Shown here in pieces: positions 33,170 to 41,767 of a stretch of DNA of 64,000 bases. Each line of letters opens with the position of its first letter. Position 1 is the stretch's first letter. Below the pieces are notes generated by a model. The model saw nothing but the letters and a program-made list of their open reading frames with translations, ran no database searches and was not told the DNA's origin. Origin of the DNA: Clostridium ganghwense (GTDB lineage: Bacteria > Bacillota > Clostridia > Clostridiales > Clostridiaceae); NCBI RefSeq assembly GCF_026735165.1, contig NZ_JAPQES010000005.1:112829-176828 (forward strand), read 5' to 3'. Made by a program: the position numbers and the translations under genes.

Positions 33170-35386
33170 CTAGGCACCTCTTTTGATACCCATCATCATA
33201 TTGTAATGTTCAATTTGCCCCATATTATAAAAAATATCTTTGAATACATCCTGATACTTCTCAATAGTATCCATAGGACACTCTACAAATAAATCGTCTG
33301 GCATACAATGTGAGCCATCGTTAATCCAGCATAATAATGATCTACATATTCTTTGGCTTTCTACATCATCAAACTTAAGTATTAAATCATCATCTTTAAA
33401 TCTTCCTAATATTTTAAAATAATTTTCAAGAATTCTACGCATTATATTTTGTATGGTAATTCCTGAATTTTTATTTACTTCCTTCAATTCTTTCCATAGT
33501 AATTCATAAGACGAACTAATCGGATTTTCACGTCTAAAACATTCGATATTGGTCACATTACCCTTTTTTCTAAGCATCCAATAACATGTATCTTTTCTAG
33601 CCTCATTACCATTTCCAAAAAATGATATTTCTTTATGAAAATAAACATTATGAGTCAATACTATAATTTGCTTAATTGAACCTTTATTACTTTGTATATC
33701 AATAATTATTTCTTTTAATAACGAACTTACAATAAAAAGCACACTGCTATCAAGACTTGAAATTGGATCATCAACAACTAAAATTCTGTCCTCTGTAATC
33801 TGTTGGTCATCCATACTTCCTTTTGCTAATTGCAAGAAATACAAAAATGTAATAAAAGTAACTTCACCCTCACTTAATGTAGATTCTGCCAAACTACCAT
33901 CTTGCCTTTGAATTTGATAGTGGTTAGCAGTTGTAGTTGAAGGCACAATCATAAAATTCTCAAATCCATAAGCCTTAAGCAATCTATTAATTTCATCGAC
34001 TGAAGGCTGTACACTTGTTACATTTTTCGAATCTCTTTTAATTTCTACATCCAGTGTTGTTTGTTGATTTTGTAAATCTTTATATTTCTCTTCAATCATT
34101 GAAATTCCTTTTTTTAAACCATTTTTCTTCTTTTCGTATTTATCAATAATAGTCTTATTCTCAGTAACTAAATAACTCCATATATTATCTACTAATTTGC
34201 TTTTTTCACTATGATAATTATCTACTATCCTATTATTTTCTCGTATTTTACAATTTGCATTAATGATCAGTTTATTTATACTTTCAATAATACTTTTTAG
34301 TTTAACTATATCTACACTGATACTAGGTTCTTTGCATTTTTTTTCAATTAGTTCTTTATTACTTTCAATCTGTACATTTAGTGATTCTATATATATACTC
34401 AATTTATCTACTTCTAACTTACTTTGCGCCTTCATAGATTTTTCTTTATCAAACGAAGTTTTCGCTCTTTCAAGTATTTCAGATGCTATTGTGTCATATT
34501 GGTTCTTTGCATAGTTCAAAGTATCAATTTGTTTCTCAAACTCTTCATCGAAAAATTCACTAATATTTTTTTTGAATTCGTTCGTAATTGTATGTTGTTG
34601 GCAAAAAGGACAAATATCACTTTCCTGTATGTATTTGCGTCCCGTATTTATCCAGTCACCGTTATTAAGTTTTTGAATCAATTTACTTATATTAATATCC
34701 TGTTTACCCACTATTTTAGCATTCCAAATCTCATCTTCTTCAATAGTCTTAATTTTACCATATTGAATCTCAGTAATCATATCTATTTTTTCAGGTTCAT
34801 CATCAAAGATAGTTTTCGCTTTTTCTTCTAGTTCTTCTTTCTTTAAAGTTGTGCCATTAGAACTTTTATAAACATCTAATACCTTATCCTTAAATCTTTG
34901 TTTAGTCATAAATCCTTTAAATGCTTCTTTAAACATAGTTTCATTTTTCTTGAATATATCTCTCCAAATAACTTCTTTAAAACTATCTTCTTCAGTTTGT
35001 AGCGTTTCGTTTTGTTTTGTTATTGTCTTTTTCTTTTGCACCATTTCATTTTTTATATCTGTCAACTTTGTTTTTTTCTCTTGTATCTTTTCTATTTCCT
35101 CTTTAGTAGCTTGTCCTAGTGTAAAAATACCGGCAATATCACTTTTTCCAAAATTTCTATCTCTAAATTCCTTGTTATACACCAATGTTTTAATTTCAAT
35201 ATTATCCGACCATTCTATTTCGCAATCTTTATATTCCTCTTTATTGCAATTATCTATAAATTTACTAATTGTAGTTTTTCCGCTTCCATTAGCTCCGTAT
35301 ATAAAATTAACTTTATTAAGATTATCAACAACCATACCTGATTCATCATATGTAGCCACATTTTTTATTGCTATTTTTTTCAACAT
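33170..35386 (-). CDS. RloC/PrrC-type AAA_13 ATPase, probable anticodon nuclease
   Basis: This 738-aa ABC/SMC-like ATPase has Walker A GANGSGKTT (31-39) and long coiled coils. A zinc-hook-like CPFC (Cys259, Cys262) lies between them. The ABC signature LSEGEVTFITFLYF and Walker B ILVVDDPISSLDSS follow. After these is a C-terminal module with an Arg-x3-Glu (MRRILENYF) and, 39 residues later, His in CWINDGSHCMPDD. This matches the Arg-Glu-His nuclease triad of PrrC/RloC, which cut the tRNA anticodon loop in response to DNA damage or phage infection. The zinc hook favours RloC. AAGGAG at short spacing. It is next to HNH and GIY-YIG genes, so a defence role fits. The nuclease call rests on motifs seen by eye. 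Confidence 0.82.
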   Translation of the reverse strand: MLKKIAIKNVATYDESGMVVDNLNKVNFIYGANGSGKTTISKFIDNCNKEEYKDCEIEWSDNIEIKTLVYNKEFRDRNFGKSDIAGIFTLGQATKEEIEKIQEKKTKLTDIKNEMVQKKKTITKQNETLQTEEDSFKEVIWRDIFKKNETMFKEAFKGFMTKQRFKDKVLDVYKSSNGTTLKKEELEEKAKTIFDDEPEKIDMITEIQYGKIKTIEEDEIWNAKIVGKQDINISKLIQKLNNGDWINTGRKYIQESDICPFCQQHTITNEFKKNISEFFDEEFEKQIDTLNYAKNQYDTIASEILERAKTSFDKEKSMKAQSKLEVDKLSIYIESLNVQIESNKELIEKKCKEPSISVDIVKLKSIIESINKLIINANCKIRENNRIVDNYHSEKSKLVDNIWSYLVTENKTIIDKYEKKKNGLKKGISMIEEKYKDLQNQQTTLDVEIKRDSKNVTSVQPSVDEINRLLKAYGFENFMIVPSTTTANHYQIQRQDGSLAESTLSEGEVTFITFLYFLQLAKGSMDDQQITEDRILVVDDPISSLDSSVLFIVSSLLKEIIIDIQSNKGSIKQIIVLTHNVYFHKEISFFGNGNEARKDTCYWMLRKKGNVTNIECFRRENPISSSYELLWKELKEVNKNSGITIQNIMRRILENYFKILGRFKDDDLILKFDDVESQRICRSLLCWINDGSHCMPDDLFVECPMDTIEKYQDVFKDIFYNMGQIEHYNMMMGIKRGA

Positions 35387-35596
35387 TGCTCCTTCCCCCT
35401 TACATCATAATTTTTACAAACTACTTTTGAAACCAATATTTTTATATAAAAATATTCATCTCTGAAAATATATTAGTTTTCCTGTTATAAACTGTTCAGT
35501 TAATTAAGGTTCATATTATTAACCTAATAGGTATATGGATAATTAGAAGCTGACTATTATATGTATGTGATATCTATATTTTATAAAAAACATGTT

Positions 35597-36430
35597 TTAA
35601 AACCATTTGCTATGCTTTCTAGGAAATTTCAAACATGGAATTTTAAATTTTTTACAAATATCAGAAAATATATTAATAACTTCATTTCTCGTATCATCAA
35701 ACCATTTGGATAGTTCATCATGGGGATAATTAAAGCAATAACATTGTCGTCCTTCATATTCTTTTCCTACACTTAGTTGTCCAAGTTGTATAGCCAACTT
35801 ATATCTTGATTTAATAGCTCTTAACAAGTCAACTATGGTATCCATCTTATCTCGTTACTCAAAATCTAATAGATATGATTTTCCATATGATTTGAATAAA
35901 ACATTACCATTTCTATCCCTTAAGCAACCAGTATTTATAGCTATTATGGTATCTTCAATTGCTTTATCAAATGCCTCATTTGAACCTTCTTGTGAAAATT
36001 TATCTTGGAATGCTGGTCTATCAAAACATTGGGAAAAAAATCTGATTATCTCCTTATCATTAGTTGTTTTACTATGAACTTCATCCCAATTTTCAATATC
36101 TAGTAAAGCAGCTTCTTCTGAAATTTCTTTCCACTTTTTTATCAAATCAACAGTATACCTTTTTTCATCGCTATCAATTAATTTTGCACATCCTTGGCAT
36201 AACCATATTCCATTTTCTACTGCCTTACGCTCTTCTGAAGTAATATTTGAGTCATATCTTGGTCCACCTTTTTCCGCTGCAGTAATATGCGCAGCAACTC
36301 CAATATTAACTATTTTATTCGTTTCGGTATGAGGTCCACTTGTTGGTTTCCTACAATTAGGATTTGAACAACGCCCACCTGCCCTTTTAAATAGAGTGTC
36401 TTTTGTTTTGGAACTAAAATTATCTCTCAT
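35597..36430 (-). pseudogene. HNH-nuclease gene split by one in-frame stop
   Basis: The first part (191 aa from ATG 36430, SD GGGGAGA) is an HNH domain. It has zinc cysteines in RCSNPNCRKPTSGP, the His in GVAAHITAAEKGGPRYD, then NGIWLCQGCAKLIDSDEKRYT. It stops at TAA (35855-35857). The same frame continues directly RDKMDTIVDLLRAIKSRYK and runs 82 further codons to TGGTTTTAA. There is no frameshift, so a single nonsense codon divides a protein of about 277 aa. The second part has its own ATG (35845) without a binding site. From memory, related HNH proteins continue uninterrupted with a KMDTIVDxLRAI segment, which supports decay or readthrough. Confidence 0.75.
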
Positions 36431-36561
36431 AATCATATCTCCCCTATAATATTTAGTTTAAAAATCTTATTTTTAAATAAAATGTAAGCTATATCTATTT
36501 TCAAGAAAAAATGAGGGAATACCTAAATAGTAGTGTAAACCAATTTCTCATACCAACTCCC

Positions 36562-37344
36562 TTACACTACCAACCTCTTCTTATTATATCTAGCTTCTTC
36601 AATTTGCTTATAATAGCCAAATGTATCATTTTTATTAGTGAATTCAAGAGCCTCTTGATAATTCATTCCATGAATAAGTATGTTCATTCTTACTGCATGA
36701 AGAAAATTCTCGAATCCTTCATATTGTGGATTGTCTGATAATTCTCTCAATGTTGACCTAGATACTATTGGATTTAACATAAAATCATCAGGTTTGCAGA
36801 AGCTCTTAACTATATTATAATTATTCTTCATAACTACTTTTTGACCATCTACTGAGCCACCCACCTTATTCCAAGGTGGAAAATGTCCATGTTTAGCTCG
36901 ATAAGCTTCTATTAATATTCCTTCTACCCTTTTTATATCTTTTTTCCCTTGCTCACTTAGCATGTCTTCAATTGGCGCATTTCTTTGTTTTGCAAATTTT
37001 TCATATATAGATTTATTTCTATAAGTCAATGGTTGAGATAATGGTGATTGAACAAAAATAGTATATCCTAAACGTTCCTTACACTCAAAATAAGCTTCAA
37101 TTTGCTTTTGCTTGGAAGAAGCTTCATCAATGGGTAGAATACCATTATGTTGTTTAAATCTTTCACATAAGTCACTAGCTAAACCTATATAAAGAACTTC
37201 TTCAATGTAGTAATCCCAAAAACAATATATTCCTGCTGAAGCCCAACCATAATTGTCATTCGGACTACATAAATCATCAATAGCTTCAGCGATTTCCTTT
37301 GCTTCATCTTTTCTATAAGCATCAATAATTACTGTACCAAACAT
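36562..37344 (-). CDS. GIY-YIG-domain nuclease-like protein
   Basis: This 260-aa protein has a GIY-YIG core near the N-terminus: AGIYCFWDYYIEEVLYIGLASDLCERFKQH (GIY at 38-40, YIG at 52-54, Arg62). The C-terminal 120 residues (KPDDFMLNPIVSRSTLRELSD, EGFENFLHAVRMNILIHGMNYQEALEFTN) are unassigned. GGGAGG precedes the ATG. It lies 131 bp upstream of the HNH gene on the same strand. The three nuclease-type genes (GIY-YIG, HNH, RloC) form an apparent defence group. Confidence 0.75.
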   Translation of the reverse strand: MFGTVIIDAYRKDEAKEIAEAIDDLCSPNDNYGWASAGIYCFWDYYIEEVLYIGLASDLCERFKQHNGILPIDEASSKQKQIEAYFECKERLGYTIFVQSPLSQPLTYRNKSIYEKFAKQRNAPIEDMLSEQGKKDIKRVEGILIEAYRAKHGHFPPWNKVGGSVDGQKVVMKNNYNIVKSFCKPDDFMLNPIVSRSTLRELSDNPQYEGFENFLHAVRMNILIHGMNYQEALEFTNKNDTFGYYKQIEEARYNKKRLVV

Positions 37345-38097
37345 ACATCATCCTCCCTTACCAAATGTGCTCAAATTAGCCTAACTAATTCTTACTAATC
37401 CTTACTAATCCTTTCGTCACACGATTACATTCACCTACTGCTGAAGCTTCTATGAATAATTAGATCCTAGTACTATAAAAAAATTTCAGGCTTAACTAGG
37501 ACCTTAGTTAAGAGTTATTCTGAACTTACTATAAATTATAATTTCTCAACTTCTGTCTAGTTTATAATATCTAAAAATCCTCAAATCCCATAGACTTCTC
37601 GTTAGCTGCTATATTTTTCATTTTCTAACTTTCTATCCTCTACGCTCTTTCTCTTTTGGACTAACCAACATTACAATTAAGTTGTGATTATAGGCATAAT
37701 TACACTATAATTTAGACATATTTTACTATCTCCTATGTATTTCTAGCTACGTGATAATAAGTTTCCATAATTCTTGAATTTCAAATATCTAGTGTATTCC
37801 CATCATCAAAATATCACTTTCAAACTTCTACACTATAATACATATTATAACATCTTAACATATTATAAACAATTCAGTGATAAAAAAGAAGTTGCCTTTC
37901 TGCTGCTCCTGTTTATTCTTTATTTATTACTTTTATATTTATTATTTATTATTTTGTACTTTTTATTTTTTGTTTTTTATTTATTACTTATTACTTATTT
38001 ACTACCAAGGTGTTTATAAGCCCCTTATAAGCCCCTTACAAGGGGTTGTCTTAACCATATTTTTACATAAATAAAAAAGAAGAGCTACCTTAGCTCT
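37345..38097. other. AT-rich gene-free region
   Basis: No gene is supported. There is a short CTTACTAAT tandem (about 37385-37410), a very T-rich plus-strand stretch (37900-38005) with TTATTTATTA runs, and two copies of ATAAGCCCCTT (37989-38020). The second copy faces AAGGGG to form a small hairpin. The AT-rich run plus the replication-protein fragment that follows suggest decayed origin DNA, but no iterons are visible. Confidence 0.5.
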
Positions 38098-38099
38098 TC
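38079..38099 (-). terminator. Terminator after the replication-protein fragment
   Basis: GAAGAGCTA and TAGCTCTTC form a 9-bp stem with a 3-nt loop, followed on the minus strand by TTTTTTATTT. It contains the fragment's stop codon. Confidence 0.75.
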
Positions 38100-38283
38100 A
38101 CACTGCTTCTTCCATATTATTCTCTTTATCCTCTTCTCTTTCCTTTTCCTCATCTAATCCTAGAAGTTTCTTCTCCAATTCATCATAATCATATTTCCTT
38201 TGCTCATAACAATTAAAACAAGATAGTGTAGATAAATTTGAGTCTGTTATTTCTACAATAAAATAATTTGCCACCCAATGCAA
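38098..38283 (-). pseudogene. Replication-protein C-terminal fragment
   Basis: A 61-codon reading frame contains CYEQRKYDYDELEKKLLG, nearly identical to the C-terminus of the initiator at 4947 (NNYEQRKYDFDELEKKLLG), then a Glu/Lys-rich tail. This tail also occurs in DnaD-like and phage replisome proteins, so the parent may be a Rep or a DnaD-type protein. The N-terminal 24 codons do not match the initiator. Direct and inverted GGTGGCAAAT repeats lie at 38270-38315. The fragment marks the right border of the accessory region, 67 bp from rlmD. Confidence 0.6.
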
Positions 38284-38350
38284 AAAAGCGGTGGCAAATG
38301 GGTGGCAAATGAGTAAAATTGACCTATTTAATTTTTTATAAATGTTGATT

Positions 38351-39703
38351 TTACTTATATAACTTCACTACAGTCTCCACATGAGGCGTGTGAGGGAACA
38401 TGTCCTTAGCTATAACCTTTTCAACCTTATATCCAGCCTCTATAAGAACTTTCAAATCATTTACTAGAGTCTTAGGATTACAAGATACATAGATTAAATC
38501 CTTAGCATCAAATTTAATTACATATTTTAATGCCTCTGGATGCACTCCTGGTCTTGGTGGGTCTAAGATTATTATATCTGGCTTAGCCGTTACATCTTTT
38601 ATTACCTTAGCTACATCACCTGCAATAAATTCACAGTTATTTAATCCGTTAAGTTTAGCATTTTCATTGGCTGCTTCAACTGCTTCTTCTATAAGTTCTA
38701 TTCCAATAACCTTTTTAGCATTGTTAGCTGCTATTTGGCCTATAGTTCCTGTTCCACAGTAAAGATCAAATACTGTCTTAGACTTTGCATCTCCCATAAA
38801 ATTTCTAACTAAAGTATATAATTTTTCTGCGCCCTTAGAGTTTGTTTGGAAGAAAGAAAATGGAGATATCTTAAATTTAAGTCCTAATAATTCTTCCATT
38901 ATATAATCCTGTCCGTAAAGGACTTCTATTCTATCAGCTTGAACCACGTCTGACAGAGAGTCATTAATTATATGTAGTATTCCTTTTAACTCACCTTTGT
39001 AACTTAAGTTCTTTAATATATCTGCAATCTCACTCATATCAAAATCTATTTGAGATGTAGTTACCAAACTTATAAGAAGTTCCCCTGTATTCTTACCTTT
39101 TCTTATAACTAGGTTTCTTAAATATCCTTCATGACTTCTGACTCTATAGTGTGGAAATCCCTTTCCTTTAAAATAATCTAATACAGTTTTTAAAACAACT
39201 CTAAAATCTTCATCTACTATTTGGCATACATCAGCTGAAACAATTCCAAAACTCTTTCCTTTTAAATGCATACCAAGACAAAGTTCTCCACCCTTTTCCA
39301 TATCTCCAAAGGTAAACTCCATTTTGTTTCTATATTCCCATTCTTCTGGGCTTCCTTCTATACCTAAAAATTCAAAACCTTCAATACCTGCATCTTGAAA
39401 TAATTTAAGTACCTGTTCTTTTTTAAATTCTAATTGTTTTTCATAAGAAATAAATTGATGAGAACATCCCCCACACAATTCAAACACAGGACATTTCGCT
39501 TCTACCTTATAGTTTGCGTCCTCAATAATTTCATTTATCTTAGCCTGTGCATTTCCACCTTTAAATTTATGTACAAACGCCTTAACTTTTTGTCCTGGAA
39601 GTGCATTCTTTATTAAAACCTTTTGTTCATCGTGATAAGCAACTCCAAATCCTGGGAATTCAGTGCTTTCTATATTAAATTCGTATACCTTTCTTTTTCT
39701 CAT
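38351..39703 (-). CDS. rlmD: 23S rRNA (uracil-5)-methyltransferase, RlmD/RumA family
   Basis: This 450-aa SAM-dependent m5U methyltransferase acts on RNA. An N-terminal TRAM domain (about 1-60) is followed by iron-sulfur cysteines [10 protein letters not shown]. The Rossmann motif [11 protein letters not shown] and catalytic Cys in [12 protein letters not shown] complete it. TrmA-family enzymes differ in target (rRNA U747/U1939 or tRNA), so the exact position methylated is uncertain. It is the first undisturbed core gene after the accessory region. ATG start behind TAGGAGTGAAC. Confidence 0.92.
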   Translation of the reverse strand: MRKRKVYEFNIESTEFPGFGVAYHDEQKVLIKNALPGQKVKAFVHKFKGGNAQAKINEIIEDANYKVEAKCPVFELCGGCSHQFISYEKQLEFKKEQVLKLFQDAGIEGFEFLGIEGSPEEWEYRNKMEFTFGDMEKGGELCLGMHLKGKSFGIVSADVCQIVDEDFRVVLKTVLDYFKGKGFPHYRVRSHEGYLRNLVIRKGKNTGELLISLVTTSQIDFDMSEIADILKNLSYKGELKGILHIINDSLSDVVQADRIEVLYGQDYIMEELLGLKFKISPFSFFQTNSKGAEKLYTLVRNFMGDAKSKTVFDLYCGTGTIGQIAANNAKKVIGIELIEEAVEAANENAKLNGLNNCEFIAGDVAKVIKDVTAKPDIIILDPPRPGVHPEALKYVIKFDAKDLIYVSCNPKTLVNDLKVLIEAGYKVEKVIAKDMFPHTPHVETVVKLYK

Positions 39704-39723
39704 ATGTTCACTCCTAAATTACT

Positions 39724-40086
39724 TTATTTATGTATTTTTATTTTAGATACTCTTTTTCCTATAGTATCTGCACTTTTACTTTCCATAATACTTGTATAGA
39801 GTAATGATGAAATTAAATAAAAAATAGCTAGCATTGATATTTTTTCTTTTACATAATATCCAGCAGTTGCTCTAAGTAGTATGTCAAATATATATAATGC
39901 TGCAATTGAAATTACTCCAGTAGCAATTATATCAATTAAATTTGCTTTAAATGTATCTAAAAAGCTTATTTTATCTTTAGCTTCATAATCTTGTATTTCA
40001 ACTTTTTCACTTTGGTTTTGCAACTGTTCTTCATCAGCTTCTACTACAGCTTTAATATTCTCTTCTTCTTTATTTTGTTCTAACAT
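39724..40086 (-). CDS. RDD-family membrane protein
   Basis: This 120-aa protein has an acidic cytoplasmic N-terminus (about 1-45; Glu/Gln-rich) and two membrane helices (LIDIIATGVISIAALYIFDIL and MLAIFYLISSLLYTSIM). It ends with SADTIGKRVSKIKIHK, the GK typical of RDD domains. GAGGTAACAAAT precedes the ATG. It is 20 bp upstream of rlmD in the same direction and probably co-transcribed. Function unknown. Confidence 0.75.
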   Translation of the reverse strand: MLEQNKEEENIKAVVEADEEQLQNQSEKVEIQDYEAKDKISFLDTFKANLIDIIATGVISIAALYIFDILLRATAGYYVKEKISMLAIFYLISSLLYTSIMESKSADTIGKRVSKIKIHK

Positions 40087-40184
40087 ATTTGTTACCTCCT
40101 CTAAGTCATAAGGTTAATCTTGAACACGCATAAACTAATTATGCATCAGTATTTTGTATATGTAAAGTATCTATAACTAAAAAT

Positions 40185-40206
40185 CCTCTAGCAAACACGC
40201 TAGAGG
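40185..40206 (-). terminator. Terminator of the ATP-cone gene
   Basis: CCTCTAGC/GCTAGAGG stem with a 6-nt loop, followed on the minus strand by ATTTTTAG. Confidence 0.85.
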
Positions 40207-40218
40207 TAAAGTAATTTA

Positions 40219-40482
40219 TTATTTAGTTCCTTCGTCATACGCTTTTGCAATATGCTGAAAACCATTATTTTTCAATTCTTCTACAACAATTTGGTGAATT
40301 TCTAGGGCTTCCATAGAATATCTATTATATTTTTTAATTTTATCTTCTATGCTGTGAGCTATATTATCAATGTCTGATGTATTTAAAGGCTCATTTAAAT
40401 CATCGGATGCTCTCATAATAGATGTCTTAATCTTATTAATATCAAACTCCTGTAGCCTTCCATCTTTTTTTACTACTTTCAT
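40219..40482 (-). CDS. Stand-alone ATP-cone domain protein
   Basis: This 87-aa protein is one ATP-cone domain: VVKKDGRLQEFDINKIKTSIMRASDDLNEPL and SMEALEIHQIVVEELKNNGFQHIAKAYDEG. ATP-cones normally sit at the N-terminus of ribonucleotide reductases or of NrdR, where they bind nucleotides allosterically. Here it is alone, so a separate nucleotide-sensing regulator is possible. AGGAGGA precedes the ATG. Monocistronic with a terminator. Confidence 0.88.
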   Translation of the reverse strand: MKVVKKDGRLQEFDINKIKTSIMRASDDLNEPLNTSDIDNIAHSIEDKIKKYNRYSMEALEIHQIVVEELKNNGFQHIAKAYDEGTK

Positions 40483-40550
40483 AAAATTCTCCTCCTATTT
40501 TAATATAGTCCCCTATCTCCCTTTAGTTGTTAAGAATAACCAATAAGCAG

Positions 40551-40625
40551 GTCAATTGCCTCTTCGGTCAACTGCCTGCCTATATTCGAGATTATCTATG
40601 TCAATTGCCTCTCCGGTCAACTGCC
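40551..40625. repeat. Direct repeat of 26 bp in an intergenic gap
   Basis: GTCAATTGCCTCTTCGGTCA followed by ACTGCC (40551-40576) recurs at 40600-40625 with a single change (TTCGG to TCCGG), 49 bp apart. The 386-bp gap from 40483 contains no gene. The GC-rich repeat could be a dispersed element or part of an untranslated RNA; purpose unknown. Confidence 0.6.
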
Positions 40626-40868
40626 AAGTAATTCAATCGTTCCCTATATATGTTTTACTGCGTTTACAAGTATAATATACCTCTTTTAATGCAAACTGTC
40701 AACACATATTTTAAATTTATTTTTACCCATAATATTTTCTGTTATATATTTTTTAAAATCGTGTAACACAAGTGTATATATTATATTATAAAAAGTTATA
40801 CATCCTATTATACTCACTTATAAATCCTGTTTTGAATTTTTTGAATTCTACTTTAGTAATGAGATATT

Positions 40869-41315
40869 CTATTCTATATTTATACGTGAACATTTTTTCT
40901 TACAGAAATTCTCTTTTTTAACACATATAACTTCCATTGAACCACATTTGGGACATTTTCTCTCTTTATTTTCATAATTCACTTCAAAAACATTTCCACA
41001 CTCCAAACATTTCAAAGCACAGATATTTATAGTATAATTTCCACCTTCTATTTTGATAGCTTTTCCCTCAGTTAAAGCCTGAGCAACTTTACGCCTTGCT
41101 TCATCAATAATGTTTTGAAAAGTCTGCCTTGATACCATCATTTTTTCAGCACATTGTTCCTGATTTAATTTTTCGATATCCTTTAGTCTCATGGCTTCTA
41201 ATTCTTCTATTTTAAGTACGATTTCCTCTAGTTCACACTTTCTCTTATTTAATGGTATAAAATAAGTATCTTCAGGAACAAATTGAACTCTTCTCCATTT
41301 AATAGGTCTTGGCAT
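40869..41315 (-). CDS. DUF134 helix-turn-helix/zinc-ribbon protein
   Basis: This 148-aa protein has an N-terminal DUF134 domain with a helix-turn-helix (about 6-90; EEIVLKIEELEAMRLKDIEKLNQEQCAEKMMVSRQTFQNIIDEARRKVAQAL). The C-terminus is a zinc ribbon (CLECGNVF and CPKCGS, about 102-125). The family often adjoins NifX/NifB-type iron-molybdenum cofactor proteins, as here, and is a plausible regulator of them. AGGAGG precedes the ATG. It is preceded by a doubled palindrome and by the terminator of the upstream NifX gene, so it has its own promoter. Confidence 0.88.
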   Translation of the reverse strand: MPRPIKWRRVQFVPEDTYFIPLNKRKCELEEIVLKIEELEAMRLKDIEKLNQEQCAEKMMVSRQTFQNIIDEARRKVAQALTEGKAIKIEGGNYTINICALKCLECGNVFEVNYENKERKCPKCGSMEVICVKKENFCKKKCSRINIE

Positions 41316-41326
41316 CGTAAACCTCC

Positions 41327-41368
41327 TTTTATTATAATAAAAATTCTATAAATTTTATTATAATAAAA
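41327..41368. promoter_or_regulatory. Twin perfect palindromes upstream of the DUF134 gene
   Basis: TTTTATTATAATAAAA occurs twice, perfectly (41327-41342 and 41353-41368), separated by 10 bp. It lies between the DUF134 start and the NifX terminator. It contains TATAAT-like -10 elements and may be an autoregulatory operator. AT-richness lowers certainty. Confidence 0.5.
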
Positions 41369-41396
41369 AAAGGGGATAAAATCACCCTTTTTTTTT
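41365..41396 (-). terminator. Terminator of the NifX-ATPase operon
   Basis: On the minus strand, AAAAAGGG and CCCCTTTTT form the stem around TGATTTTAT, followed by a T run. It lies directly behind the last NifX-type gene. Confidence 0.75.
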
Positions 41397-41751
41397 ATTC
41401 TTCGCAATGTCCTTCATGTGCATGTTCACTACATACTGAACCGGTAGATTTTACTGTTCCTTCTAAATATCCTTCTATAACTTTATCAGTTTCTCCACTA
41501 GCACCTACAACAACTTTAATACCATTTTGAGTGAATAACTCTTGAGCAGTTGCTCCCATTCCTCCAGCAATTATTACATCAGCATTCTGTTCTTTTAAAA
41601 ATACTGGTAAAAAACCTGGTTTATGGCCTGGATTTGGAACCATTTGACTTCCTACAACTTTATTATTTTCTACATCATAAAGTCTAAAACCCTCACAATG
41701 TCCAAAGTGTCCACTTACAAATTTACCATCTGCTGCTATTGCTATTTTCAT
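41395..41751 (-). CDS. NifX/NifB-family iron-molybdenum-cofactor-type protein
   Basis: This 118-aa small alpha/beta protein of the dinitrogenase iron-molybdenum cofactor family opens MKIAIAADGKFVSGHFGHCEGF. It has VIIAGGMGATAQELFTQNGIKVVVGASGETD and a His/Cys-rich end (CSEHAHEGHCEE). Such proteins bind metal clusters. No nif structural genes are in the window, so a non-nitrogenase metal-cluster role is likely. Last gene of a four-gene unit with two MinD-like ferredoxin ATPases. AGGAGGAATT precedes the ATG. Confidence 0.9.
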   Translation of the reverse strand: MKIAIAADGKFVSGHFGHCEGFRLYDVENNKVVGSQMVPNPGHKPGFLPVFLKEQNADVIIAGGMGATAQELFTQNGIKVVVGASGETDKVIEGYLEGTVKSTGSVCSEHAHEGHCEE

Positions 41752-41767
41752 TTAAAATTCCTCCTCT

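Noticed and set aside
34263-35465. Plus-strand ORFs across the RloC-like gene
   Set aside because: Shadow frames of an intact 738-codon gene with clear Walker motifs.
37774-38074. Two overlapping hydrophobic plus-strand ORFs
   Set aside because: Low-complexity Leu/Tyr/Phe translation of a T-rich stretch, no binding site; not genes.
40551-40625. tRNA or CRISPR-like element
   Set aside because: Two copies only and no tRNA fold; listed as a repeat.
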